A stretch of 64,000 nt of DNA from Zhengitettix transpicula (Eukaryota > Arthropoda > Insecta > Orthoptera > Tetrigidae): NCBI GenBank assembly GCA_037074705.1, contig CM073590.1, forward strand, positions 39,641,895-39,705,894, written 5' to 3'. Each line of letters starts with the position of its first letter. The first letter of the stretch is position 1. The notes under the pieces were generated by a model. The model ran no database searches. It was not told where the DNA came from and saw only the letters and a list, made by a program, of their open reading frames with translations. Of this stretch, positions 23,309-34,280 are shown one piece after another. A program made the position numbers and the translations under genes.

Positions 23309-23446
23309 GTTTTTTTAAGGCAACAGGCTACATGAGGCTGATTCACATTGGGCAACTCCCCTTTAATAGCATAGGAAGGGATTTGAAAGGGGGGATGCGG
23401 AAGGGTAGAGGAAGGTAATCAAGGGTTACTAGGGCCCCCGGGCATG
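23309..23446 (-). mobile_element. Family S retroposon copy 5 (3' part only)
   Basis: Only the terminal 138 bp are present, from GCCCGGGGGCCCTAGTAACC to TTGCCTTAAAAAAAC on the minus strand. It sits directly between copies 4 and 6. Confidence 0.85.
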
Positions 23447-23985
23447 TTTTTTTTAGGGCAACAGGCTACATGAGGGTAATCCATGTTGGGCAACTCCCCT
23501 TTAATAGAATAGGAAGGGATTTGAAAGGGGGGATGCGGAAGGGTAGAGGAAGGTAGCCAAGGGCTAACTAGGGCCCCTGGGCGCTTCTTACGCATTCGCC
23601 TAAAAGTAATGCAGGGAAAACCCTAGAAAAACCTGCATCAGGTAGCTTGGGCATTGGGTACTTGTCCCACGCCCTTCCGATGGCGGGAGAGGAGTTTTCT
23701 GTGGGGACGCAGCATTACCTTCTCCGTGCCTCGACTAGTTTAGGAGGCAGCCAGCCGACTATTCCAATGGGAATAGCGCACAACTCTTACCGTATGCCCA
23801 AGGTCTGTGACCCCGGAACATACACTTCTCAGATCTTGCCGAGGTCCCCCGGCTTGTGGGAACCTTAGTTCAACAACGGAGAGGAAAAGGTATCCCCAAA
23901 GGTAGCCCCTTCGTATCTCTCATACAAGGTTCTGCCTACGAGAGAACATCCCTCGCAGGTATTGCCTGCGAGAGAATAGCCCTCG
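23447..23985 (-). mobile_element. Family S retroposon copy 6 (longest)
   Basis: This is the longest copy and the best reference for the family. On the minus strand it starts near GCGAGGGCTATTCTCTCGC, passes through GGCTACCTTTGGGGATACC, CTAAGGTTCCCACAAGCC and TGTATGTTCCGGGGTCACAG, and ends with GTTGCCCTAAAAAAAA. The 5' end carries short repeats of CTCTCGCAGGCAATACCTGC type with local inverted symmetry. The ORF at 23647-23868 on the plus strand is an antisense reading without a domain. Confidence 0.85.
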
Positions 23986-23989
23986 CAGA

Positions 23990-26900
23990 CTGATTTACTG
24001 GATTACGGTAGTAGTTGCGTAAACAAATAATAACTTCTTTCTTAAATTCAACTGACGTTGTGTTTCATGTAAGACGTGGATCGCTATAATAATTACTGTT
24101 TGAGATCAGTCTGCATTTAGCAGAGGACATAATTTTGCTCCTCCTTTATGAATATTAGTGTTGTGATCGAAGCTGCTAATTAAAGCGTCTACATTGGATC
24201 GAAACTGTACTAAGTAATTAATCTTTATTTCCGGAATGAATTACCTTAAATTGCGACTAAACAGTTGTGTTATTTATATATTATGTTAATAGTGTTATAA
24301 GTTCGTTATATTATATAGTTTTTATTGTAATCTGCATATAACTTATTTAACGTTGAATATACTTATTTACTATATACTATTTCGGGGACTAATGGAAAAT
24401 AAATTAAATACATACCATATATAATACAATACTTTTAGTTACATCTACAAAAATCCAACATATTAATATTGCCATTTACGTGTACGTAAATTTTTCCTAT
24501 TTATATATTCGATTACATCAACTATTTTAGAGAAATATAGTTTGCTTTTACGAAAATGATAAGCTCTAGATTATTTCAGTAAACAATTTTTAGCTGAATT
24601 TTCCTATTGTGCAAGTGTTACAGATATTTCAATGAGACGGTCGGTCAGCAAAAATTACATCATACATACATATGTCTGAAGGGTGCGTGCGAACCTTTGT
24701 CGTAGAAAGTTTCCAAGTTTTTCGTCGTTTTGTGTTTTTTCACTCAGTTCCAGTGCGTTTAAACAAGGTTCAATAAAGAAGAATCTAGTGGATCAGGTGA
24801 GTCTTGAGTGCTCGTAGAATACGAAAATATGAAATTCTGAGAGACAGTAAGATTTAATAACGTTTGACCCTGTTAATAAATTTTCTTATGAAAACTTTTC
24901 TTCCTACTTTGGCCGATTTACTTAGGTTCTTGTTTTCTTTATTATTCTGGTTTTTAATTAAAATACTGCAAGGATTGTGAATATTTGTTTTATCTGATAA
25001 ATCGTATTTACTTCAATTGAGAATATTCGATTAAACTTCTTTGGCGGTTTCTTTTCTGCGGTCATTTTGAAAATATTTTTTTTTATTGAAGATACCTGTT
25101 ATTTCGTGTTCTCAAGAATTTTCGCTTTTATTTTACCGTGTGTTGTATTTTCCTTTGGTAAAATTACGTTAATATTAAAGTTCAGTTTCCTGGTTCATTT
25201 AGTCTGCAGCATGTACTATTAAAACATAAATGAGCACAATATTTTAATTGCTCTTTAAAAAAGGTCACTTCCAACAAATATTGTTCGTTTCCAATTTCTT
25301 GTGATACCGTCTACAAAGATTTATTATTTTTTTATTACCCAATTTATAATTTAATTTAAGAGCTATGCATATTCAAATTATCTCATTTTTACACGTCTGA
25401 TTTTCTATGGATTTTCTTATAAAAGTTTTTTTTATGTGTATCCTGTGCCAACACACTTGCATTTTAGCTTTCATAGTTGTATAAGATATTTCAGTATCCT
25501 AATTTCCTGTTTAACCAGTTCCTTGTTTTTTGTCGGTCTACTAATTAAATTCATTTGAATCTGGTTGAGTTTATTTTATTATATCGTTCTCTTAATTACC
25601 AGTTCGTAGTCATAATGAGTTGCGTTAAACCTATGTCAGAAAAAAAACTCGCTGAATTTAAATATTGGAAGAAACGTCAGACAAGCTGGCTCTAAATCCA
25701 GGAAAATTATAAAAAAAAGTATCTAAAGTTGTAGTCATAATAAATGTGGACAAAACACTGATGGAGAATGCGTTCTTCTCTTGTCAGGTACAAATAACCA
25801 GAAATATTTATACAAGTACTGAATACTGTAAGCAAATTGTCAACTTGACGCGAAATTAAAGAAATGATGAACACAACTCGAGAAAATGAATATATAAATG
25901 GATGATATAAAACTGAAAAAACGTAATCCCAAATATAATATTAATATTTAATTCAGCTTTAACAGAATATCTATTGCCAGGGATCTTAATAATTTTAATT
26001 TTTCAGATATATGATATTAAAATAGAATTTAGCATGCAATAAAAAATAATTTCTGGTCATTGGAAAGCCAGAATTGGAATACGTATCGGATACTTGAAAA
26101 TTAAGCTGAATTACTGCACACATTCGCAAAATGCAACGTTATAAGACTATTAAGGATAATAAGTATAGGAAAAAACCTGTAGATATCGCTAAAATAATTA
26201 CTAAGTGAGAAGGATTTATTTCGAACGTAGTGGACCGCATAGTAAATCAAAAATGGCCCTGTCAAACAAACGTTGCGAGAAGTGTTTTGTTTCGAACTGT
26301 AGACTGTGGCGTCACCAGTATAAAAATGATGACTTTTGGTAGGTGCAACGACTGGAAATTAATTTCTGACAGCTTCCCATCTTCCTGACGCTGTGCAGAA
26401 AAATTATCGGCTTTGCATAGGCGTGGAAATAGTTATCCATATTATAAGTGGAAACCTTTGAATTACAAAGTTTGGACGACTCGATCATGGTCATTAACTT
26501 CTGGTGAAGCGATAGTACTTTCTGAATTAGTTATTTAAATGCATGTACTTAAACATAACAGTTCGTTGATAGACTTTTTTGATGTACCGCATTTCCTAAT
26601 TTTAAAATAGATTTTATGTCTTTATCACGGTATGATTGAAGCAGTTGATGTGACTTATAAATTGTATTTATTTTATAAAATAAATATTTACAAACTATAA
26701 AGTAGTTTTATCTTAAAACATAAATTATTATGCCATATCCGCCAAAACATACGTTCATTACCACTTTTCGCTCCATAGTAATTAACAAACTGAAGCTTGA
26801 TTTTAGTACCCTGGAAGAAATCTAGATGGTGGTCAACAGCATTTTATACTTTACCTTTCCTGACCGTATATTTAACCCATATAAGGCCGGCCTTTGGACG

Positions 26901-27700
26901 GAAATTTGAACAACATCGATAGTGGTAATTTGGAAGAAAGTCGGAATTTAGTAATGGAGGCACGAAGTCGAAAATGTAAAACAGCAATGTAGCAGTTTAG
27001 GTATGAAGTTGAAAGAGAAAAATATTTGCATCGAGATGGTGGTAGTGTGATGGAGAGTAAATTACAAATTATCATGAAAACTGGTGTTTGAAAATGCTCG
27101 TTACAAGGGAATAATAAGAAGAGACTTTCGAGGAGTAAATGAGTCGGTGAGTGTTTTTGATTATATAATGTGAGTAGTCCAACTATTTGAACCTGTCAGG
27201 TATCATCCTATCCTTGCTGTCTCCATCTTACCAAATTTTAAGTTAATTACATGAGATCGTTCTAAAGGAATTTTTATAATATCCAAACCACTTTTATCAC
27301 TCCAGGCTCGTCGGTTTGTTTCTAGGAGAGCTAATTTGTGATGCAGGTATGAAACAACATTTGAAAATTTTGAAATCCGTGAACTACCTTTCTGAGAGTC
27401 AACCCCTCATATTTTTATACCGAGCCGGATTACTTCAGAATATTTATTTTCTGTGTTTTTTAATAAATAAAATTTAAGCGTCCTTCTCAGGGTGTTATAA
27501 TTGCACTAAAATAATAATTATCCAATTAATGTGAATTATTGGTAAATCAGACCTAATTATATTTACGTTGAATATGAGCAAAAATATGAGCTAAATTGAC
27601 TTTGGTCACTTTTGATATTTTTAGGTTATTTTTTCCGTATTGTATTCACAAAAATACATCTTACAAAAATCACTCTTAGGCACTTGAACAATCGTTAAAC
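23990..27700. other. Long AT-rich stretch, nothing recognised
   Basis: No repeat relation and no domain. A possible untranslated first exon around 24741-24796 was considered and rejected. The ORFs at 26312-26494 and 26872-27075 (minus) look like chance. Confidence 0.4.
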
Positions 27701-27711
27701 TATCCGTATTT

Positions 27712-28280
27712 CCCCTTTCGAATTCCTTACCTATGCTATTAGAGAGGGGTTGTCACCACGTAAATTACCTCAATGTAACCTGTCTTCAAAAAGAGTAGAT
27801 AACTCAGCTAAGAAAAATCAAGGAAATGGAATGATTAAGTTTATCCTTTCGGTTTTTCCTGTCCTAGGTTTTTAACCAAATATTTTAAGTCTCAGGCTGG
27901 CTTTGAGGTGTGTATGCTCCGGGCTCGCAGATGTTGGGCATACGGTAAGAGCTGTTGACTGTTCTCATTGGACCAGTCGACCAACTGTCCCCCAAATCCA
28001 GTCAAGGTAAGTTGCGTCAGCACAAAACAATTCCTGATTTCCCGTTATCGGAAGTGTGTAGGACAAGTACAAAAACCACGACCTACCTACTTGGGGTTTC
28101 TCTACGAAATTTCCTGCATCACAGTTAGGGTAATTCCGGGTAGTATCCTTAACGCCAGACCGGGGACCCTAGATTCCCCTTGGTTATCTTGGTCACTCTT
28201 CTGCATTCTCCTTCCCATCCATTCCTATGTTAGTACACGGAATAGCCACCAAAATGGGTAACCCTCATAAAAAAAACTGC
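27712..28280 (+). mobile_element. Family S retroposon copy 7 (diverged, in two parts)
   Basis: A short 3' piece (27712-27790) with TATGCTATTAGAGAGGGG and CCTCAATGTAACCTG precedes a longer diverged copy (27905-28280). The longer one has GGGCATACGGTAAGAGCTG, TCATTGGACCAGTCGACC and an A-rich end CATAAAAAAAACTG. Divergence is higher than in other copies. Confidence 0.75.
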
Positions 28281-28619
28281 TGTCAAATACCCCTTGGATT
28301 AGTTTGTTTTTTATCAATATTAAGATTTTTAAATAATATGGATTAAGTTAAATTGCAAACTTTAATTTGAAAATAAATAATTATGAGTTAAAAAATTCGT
28401 ATTACATATCAATCAATTATATATTATTAAAACACTTCAAAACTATAGATTTTCGGAGTGTGTAGACAGCCATGGATAATGAGTTAATTTAATACGTAAT
28501 TATTTATCTATTTTTATTTACAAATATTGTGTTCATCGAAACCAAACCGCTATTATGCGGTAATAAGATTAAAGTCTTATTTTCATCAGATATGATAATA
28601 TTGGGTAATTGACAGCGAA

Positions 28620-28820
28620 CAACTGCCGACAGCAAAAGAAGCTCGAGAGCCAGGAATTTTCGAACTGAGTGAAGAGCGGCGAGACTCATTCACAATAATA
28701 ATATGCATGAAAGTAGGGTCATTTACCTTGGCCTTCCGAGAGCTCCGACTAGATATTGCGCCGCGGGTCATTATTATCTGTCATTTGCCGCTTTAGAAGC
28801 TAATATAAGCTCTTTGAAAC
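28620..28820. promoter_or_regulatory. GC-elevated island with TAAT-type sites
   Basis: Contains AATAATAATATGCATGAA, GCGCCGCGGGTCATTATTA and GCTAATATAAGC within a balanced-composition block in AT-rich DNA. Two overlapping minus ORFs have no domain. Conserved non-coding element is a guess from composition and site density. Confidence 0.22.
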
Positions 28821-29113
28821 GTGATAAATTACTCTTAGATGAGTAATCGTCAAATGTTGTGGCTGTCACAGACAATGGTGCATCTAACAGATTTCCTCTA
28901 TGACCTGACCCAAATGTAGGGATTCATTTGTCGGAGCAAGCCCTTTCCGTTTGGTTTCACCCCTTCCTCTACACTGTTGGAGAAACATTGATTTTTTAAG
29001 GTTTATTTCCATCAACATACGTTACCGATTTAATGTAATTCTAAAAAATTATTTTTGTAATATATGTAGAACACTAGTCTACTTCTTACGCTACTGTACA
29101 CGTTATATATGTA
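28821..29113. other. No feature recognised
   Basis: No ORF or repeat relation seen between the island and the MITE. Confidence 0.4.
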
Positions 29114-29445
29114 TACGAGGGTAGATCAAGAAGTAATGCTTCCTGTAACGTAAAAAAATTAATAATGAACAGATAACAACGGAATTTTTAAAGGACGTAG
29201 CCAGAACTGAGCTCTAAAAAACACTAGAGTCCACCGTAGTCACCATGTATTTGTACAAATTTGCGCCTTAGTTGAACCCATGCATCAATACTAGTTTCGA
29301 AAAATTAAGGGTTTCGCTTCTTGACCATTATTGGCCCATAATTTTAAAGCTGTCTTAATCACATCTAAGTAATTAAATCTGTAACTACCTAGGTTGTCCT
29401 TCAGAGATGCAAACTGGACGCATTACTTTTTGATCCACCTTCGTA
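29114..29445. mobile_element. Mariner-type MITE
   Basis: Terminal inverted repeats of about 30 bp: the left is TACGAGGGTAGATCAAGAAG and the right, complemented, is TACGAAGGTGGATCAAAAAG, both followed by TAATGC. A TA lies just outside the left end; the right TA appears mutated. The 332-bp interior has no intact ORF. The TIR resembles TACGAGGATAATCGCAGAAG at the left edge of the mariner relic at 37845. Confidence 0.85.
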
Positions 29446-30277
29446 AATATATTAAATTAAGTACTTTTGTCTGTAGACTCCTTACAAACACCTAACTTTA
29501 CAGATTTTTTATCGGCCGATAGTTTAAGTGGTTGCTTCGTAATATGAGGACTTAATGCAAGTGATCCCACCTAAGCGAATTGATTCGGCAGATAGACTGG
29601 CCTATTTATACTTTGCTAGCGAAACCGATTCCCATCAACTTCCAGCCTATTTCTTATTCAGTATGGTGTATTATGCGAGTGCTCAAACTCGTCTGATATC
29701 CAATAAGTAGCAAAATCTTCAATTTGAATCCTTTGGTTTTGAGGGTCCAATAAATTAATTTTTAAGTTGGGAACATTCTTCTGAATTATGTGTGATTTAA
29801 ATATTCTCTATGTATTGTAGTAATCACTTATTTAAAAGTAATACAGCTCCAGTTTGTGCGCCATGTTGTAGTAAACACTGTATCTATGAGGAATATCGCC
29901 CCTAATGGGGTTCCGAATTATGTAGTATTCGTAACATCTTATAGTAAAAATTCTCCACCTTTGAGGGGAAAAATATCTAGTAATCTCTTATACCTACTAC
30001 TTTTTAAATTACATGCACTTAAATTTAATCATAATCAATTACTATTATTTCTACGGCTATTTGAGTTCTTCCGATCAGGGTCGCCTGCGGGCCTCCAATA
30101 AAATATAGGAATTTACAAAAATTAAAACAGAAAACTATAGAACGTTTTACTATGTTTATAGAAACTAACGCTTTAATTATTACGCACAACTAAAACTAAA
30201 CAAATATCTTGGAACATCAAAGCGGTTATTAATGGACGGAATGTTCGACTTTAGTCTACTCGGCAGAATATCTGACA
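29446..30277. other. AT-rich stretch, nothing recognised
   Basis: ORF 29856-30101 shows no known domain; no repeat relation seen. Confidence 0.4.
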
Positions 30278-30510
30278 CTCGACTGATCTTTCTCAGACAA
30301 ATTGTAAATAACACCAACAGACACTCGACTGAGACTGCCCTACTGCCCTCGGGATAGCCTTCTCTACAACTGCCTCACGCTTCACTACTGAATGTAAACA
30401 AGATTGCCAACCACTCGACTGACTTAGCGCTCGACTGCCCTGGCGCTCGACCGCCCTGCCGCTCGACTGCCCTGACGCTCTGCTACTGCGCTGCCTCTCG
30501 ACTGATATCT
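30278..30510. repeat. CTCGACTG minisatellite-like cluster
   Basis: CTCGACTG or a one-base variant occurs at least seven times, most densely at 30430-30480 with a period near 15 bp (CGCTCGACTGCCCTG). The earlier occurrences are spaced by 40-90 bp. The cluster is GC-rich in an AT-rich neighbourhood. Confidence 0.7.
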
Positions 30511-30696
30511 GTGTTTAATTCTCAAGGCTTTTATGCCATTACCTCGGGACACATTTTGACCCAGGGTTAAATGTTCGTAAACATTTGGCGTAACTTGTAT
30601 TGGGAACTGAATATAATAAATTCCTTAGTAATCTCTACAGTGTTATAAAACGTAAACTTTCCCGGAAAATTCGGTTTCGATCCCTGTTCCCTCGTT

Positions 30697-30914
30697 GTCA
30701 AAACACAACATTTCCATGGCTGCCCTAGCCATCTTATTCAGATGAAGTGCCACATTCTTGACTGTGAACCCTTATATACACCCCTGCAGCAACTACCAAT
30801 CAAGACACAAGTGGATCGGGGCCACGAGGCCAATGTAAGGGTCCAGTATCCAGAATGCGACCACTTCACCTGAAGACCATGGCTAGGACCGCTATGGAAA
30901 TTTTGTGCTTTGAC
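30697..30914. mobile_element. Foldback element FB-30.7 with hammerhead-like arms
   Basis: Arms of 54 bp, 30697-30750 and 30861-30914, are inverted copies of each other (GTCAAAACACAACATTTCC on the left, GGAAATTTTGTGCTTTGAC on the right). A 110-bp centre separates them. The ORF 30738-30995 crosses it without meaning. The arm is laid out like a Penelope-type end: CTTCACCTGAAGA, stem, GGAAAT, TTGTG. Confidence 0.75.
30869..30903 (+). ncRNA. Hammerhead-like motif on FB-30.7 right arm, mirrored on left
   Basis: CTGAAGA (30870-30876), then CCATGGC (30877-30883) pairing with GCTATGG (30891-30897) over seven pairs, then AAAT. The G of GAAA may be used by the stem. The left arm on the minus strand (30709-30741) reads CTGAATAAG, ATGGCT, AGGGC, AGCCAT, GGAAATG. 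Confidence 0.4.
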
Positions 30915-31186
30915 CTGGATGGAAGCCAGAGAGAATTTTATTAACTCTCTGTGTAGTTCGCATTGTTTATTTTCCAAGGTTAAAATCAGAAACATTTTCT
31001 GTGAAGTGATCTGGTCACAAAATTAGTAACGTAGACTTCAATTTCTGAAAAGAGAAATAAATTCGTACAAGAAGACTTTTTTGAATATTTATTGCCTCAT
31101 CAACAAACAGGGTCATTACTGACTCTTTCTTAGATATGACTCGTCGGTGACTATTTTGTGGGAGTCTCATCACTTTAAAAACGCAC

Positions 31187-31275
31187 ACACTGACTACATC
31201 CTCGCCGGTATTCGAACCCGGTGTCTCTCTGTACAGAGGCAACGACGCTGACCACTACACCACATGAGGTCGGCG
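31187..31275 (-). mobile_element. tRNA-derived SINE head or tRNA pseudogene
   Basis: On the minus strand an A box TGGTGTAGTGG (31262-31252) and a B box GGGTTCGAATACC (31219-31207) lie 33 bp apart, as in a tRNA. The T-arm CCGG-loop-CCGG forms. The acceptor pairs only over about four positions (CCTC with GAGG) and the anticodon arm is poor, so it is not a working tRNA. The following sequence toward 31010 may be the SINE body. Confidence 0.6.
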
Positions 31276-31379
31276 AGAATATTATAACGTAACGTTTCAC
31301 GACACTGCAATGAGCAACATTTTGGTGGAGTTAGATAAATTACCTGCTTTTATATGAAAATATTTTTCTAATTTAGTGG

Positions 31380-31600
31380 GCGTGAACCGCATAAGTAATT
31401 ACGGTAACCGCGGATTCATTTCGTGGGATTGCGGGTGGCGTGGTAAGTGCTAAGCGCCCCAGGATGGACGTCAGAGACCCTCATCTTGTTGATGGACCCC
31501 GTCTAAGTGCCACTCACAACTAAACCCTTCGCAGATAACGCCGCAATTAATTTTTCTCTCCGCAGTCTGCCGTCGCCGTTGTAGAAAAAAACCGCTCCGC
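31380..31600. promoter_or_regulatory. GC-elevated island with TAATTA sites
   Basis: Contains AAGTAATTACGGTAACC and CCGCAATTAATTTTTC, with GC-rich blocks such as GGGATTGCGGGTGGCGTGG between them. No ORF with a domain. Could be a conserved regulatory element; inference only. Confidence 0.25.
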
Positions 31601-31699
31601 AGTTTGCACACAAAATGAAAAGATGGAAGTGAATGAATGAGCGGACGTGAAGGGAGACAGAGAGACGGGACGAGACGAAACTCCTCCCCGAGTTAGGAT

Positions 31700-32527
31700 A
31701 TTGTTTGACATTGGGGGCAGCAAGAAACGAACGCCATGTATTTACTGCTGCATGTTAGGGAAAGGTTGTTACTCTCGTTTTTATCTTCTTTTTCTTTCTT
31801 TGTCTCTTGAACGATGTAGCAACGACTGTGCCAACTCTAGAGCTAAGCAAACAAACGGAGCGCTATTCATTCTCACTAATTGATTCTGAGTGCTGAACCT
31901 TCCAAATACACTTAATAGATTTCGAATATGGCAACTATGCCGATGTATTGAAGAATTTAAAAATATATATAATGCTTGATCGCACTTGGATCCAGTATTC
32001 GCTTTGTTAGGGTACGTAATAATCATTGTATAAATAAAATCTATTTCAGAAGGAAATGGGAAATCATTCACCGTCAAATTATTTCAATACATAGTTATGG
32101 TATTTGCGTTGTCGTCTTGAATATGAATTGAACTCTATATGATTTGTCATGAAGGTAATATCGAGAAAATGTAGGCAGACGACGAATAGACGCAAGTTCC
32201 ACTTCAACCTTCTAAGATTTAATTGTTTTTACTTCTAAAGGAATATTATTTACAATATAATTGTGTTTAAATTATATTTTCGAGAGTACGTAAGTTACAA
32301 AAATATGGATAATTTTAGAATCTTAATTATAACATTCAGTTTTTATGTGTTTACGAAATCTGGATAATATAATTCAGATCGAATTAAATTATATCTTTAA
32401 GAATCACTCAAAATATGTAGTTTTGCAGTCTTCTATATTAATGTTACATATATTCAGTTCTATTTGTAACAAGTATATAGCATGTGAATTTCAGTTTGTT
32501 TCTGATCAATGTCTTGTGCTTTTAATG
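31700..32527. other. AT-rich stretch, nothing recognised
   Basis: ORFs 31781-32077 (minus) and 32345-32611 (plus) have no domain; the second runs into a family S copy. Confidence 0.4.
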
Positions 32528-33008
32528 TTCTCTCGTAGGCAGAACCTTGTAGGAGAGACTGAAGGGGGCTACCTTTGGGAATGCCTTTTCCTCTCTCCTT
32601 TTTTGAACTAAGGTTCCCACAAGCCGAGGCACCTCGTCCTGTTTTGAGAGGTGTATGTTCCGGAGTCTCAGACTTTGGGCATACGGTAAGAGTTGACCGA
32701 TATTCCTATTGGAATAGTCGGCCAACTGCCTCCCAAACTAGTCAAGGCACGGTGAGAGGAAAGCTGCGACCCCACAGCTAACCCGTCTCCGCCATCGGAA
32801 TGGCCGACCTACCTGATGCAGGTTTTTCTAGAGTTTCCCTGCAACACTTTTAGGTGAATTGCAGGGTAGGATCCTTAAACAATAGCCCGGAGGCCCTAGT
32901 TAACCCTTGGCTTCCTTGGTCTACCCTTTCGCATCCCCCCTTTAACTCCCTTTCCTATGCTATAAAAGGGGAGTTGCCACTATATGGATTACCCTATGCA
33001 TAGTCTGT
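32528..33008 (+). mobile_element. Family S retroposon copy 8 (near full length)
   Basis: Starts with CTCTCGTAGGCAGAACC and GGGGCTACCTTTGGGA, close to the 5' end of copy 6. It passes AACTAAGGTTCCCACAAGCC, TGTATGTTCCGGAGTCTCAG and GGGCATACGGTAAGAG. A 20-30 bp gap is seen near 32800 where the GTGGGACAAGT block is lost. The 3' end is AAAAGGGGAGTTGCC and CCTATGCATAGTCTG without an A tail. Confidence 0.85.
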
Positions 33009-33339
33009 CTACACTTTCTTCTTCACATTCCTGTATTGGTCCAATTCTTTGACACTTTCCATTTTATAAATTTGTGTTATTGCTATTTCGTCTATACAAA
33101 CCTTTTTCCTCAAGATTATACTATGAACATTTGTAGCATTAAGTGGTTAAAAGATATACTTGTTCACCCGTAACTATCCATGAAAAGAAAATTTCTAAAT
33201 TAAGAACACCTTGAATACCTTAGAAGGAAGTGTAAGAAACTACCAGTAATAAGTTCGATGTGGATAATAATCTAAGTATATGATTTCGCCTATCGAAGGA
33301 TCATCATGGCAATCGCCTGTATTACATGAATTAACAGTG

Positions 33340-33440
33340 TTCGAGACTCATTAATTTTACCTTTCATGTAATTACCATGAAGTCAGCCCTTGTACAGCCT
33401 CCAGCCGCAATTTGCCGACGTATATGTTTGCAATAAATTT
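33340..33440. promoter_or_regulatory. Short balanced-composition island with ATTA sites
   Basis: GACTCATTAATTTTACC and CATGTAATTACCATGAAG precede CAGCCTCCAGCCGCAATTTG. No ORF. Listed only as a candidate conserved non-coding element. Confidence 0.18.
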
Positions 33441-33829
33441 CAGTAAACGTTCAACAACTACCTAAATTCACTTTTCCTGATTCTGTTAGACAACGGAGTT
33501 TCTTAACGTTGTAAAGTGTTTCAAATTCTACGAAATACTATTTTAAATAATACTCGTAATCGTCCCGAGCCAATTTACGTAATATATTACAGCTGAATTT
33601 TTACTTTTAACGTAATTTTATTGCAGATATTATTATCTATTTCATGTAACCATTTTAGTTTAAAAATTAATAAATTCAAGTTTCACGTTTTATTCAATTA
33701 TTTTACTCGACTTCTAAACGGACATAAATTAAAACAATTAAAATTGGGAATGTATTGTTCAAAATAAAGAAGAAATATTTTATCCATGGAGGCACTTTTC
33801 TGACCTAAATATACACAAAAGAGCCAAAA

Positions 33830-34280
33830 GTCTACGATCATTTGCTCAATAGTATGTCAGTCCAACTCTGCAACGCAATATCAGTATTCGGCGATGCATG
33901 GATTCAAACAAGTACGCTTCGGAAGGTATCTATCACCAGTTGTCTACGCATAGTTCATGCGATTGCGTCCTAGATGTGTTCCACTGACAGAGACAATTAT
34001 TCTACTGGAAGATGTCCCAACCATGAACGGATGTTCAACAATGCGCGCTGAAAGGTGTGCTCCCAAAGACTCGTACCTGAACCAACATTGTATCGCAGAC
34101 TTACAGAGCGGAAAAACCAATGACTGGCGTTGGAGGAAGAACCTTGGATTCACCGTCCTTCAACCATTTTCCGTACATGTTTACAACACTAGCACGCGAA
34201 CAATCGACCAGTAGCCCTGTTTCCGAGATGATAGTTCCCAGGCACCAGGGCATAAGAATTTCCCGTTTGTCAAAGTCGCT
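33830..34280 (-). pseudogene. Tc1-like transposase relic, internally deleted
   Basis: The minus strand from about 34278 gives SDFDKREILMPWCLGTIISE followed by LVDCSRASVVNMYGKWLKDGE. This is the N-terminal helix-turn-helix of Tc1-like transposases, which usually begin near SDFxKGxIxxxRxxGxSxxExA. After a junction near 34140 the sequence continues with a broken C-terminal portion resembling VEHIxDAIAxTMRRQ, the usual IEHxWDxLxRxxR region. The catalytic DDE core is largely missing, so the element was shortened by an internal deletion. Frames change at least twice. The N-terminal match is good, the C-terminal one weaker. Confidence 0.55.

Noticed and set aside
23340..23990. CRISPR-like array in the region of repeated units
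   Set aside because: Units are 140-540 bp truncated copies of one retroposon without spacers of constant length.
24741..24800. Possible untranslated first exon with TCAGT initiator and a GTGAGT donor
   Set aside because: Only short consensus words support it; no coding partner, TATA or second exon was recognised.
31187..31275. Functional tRNA gene on the minus strand
   Set aside because: Acceptor stem pairs over about four positions only and the anticodon arm is poor; a tRNA-derived SINE or pseudogene fits better.
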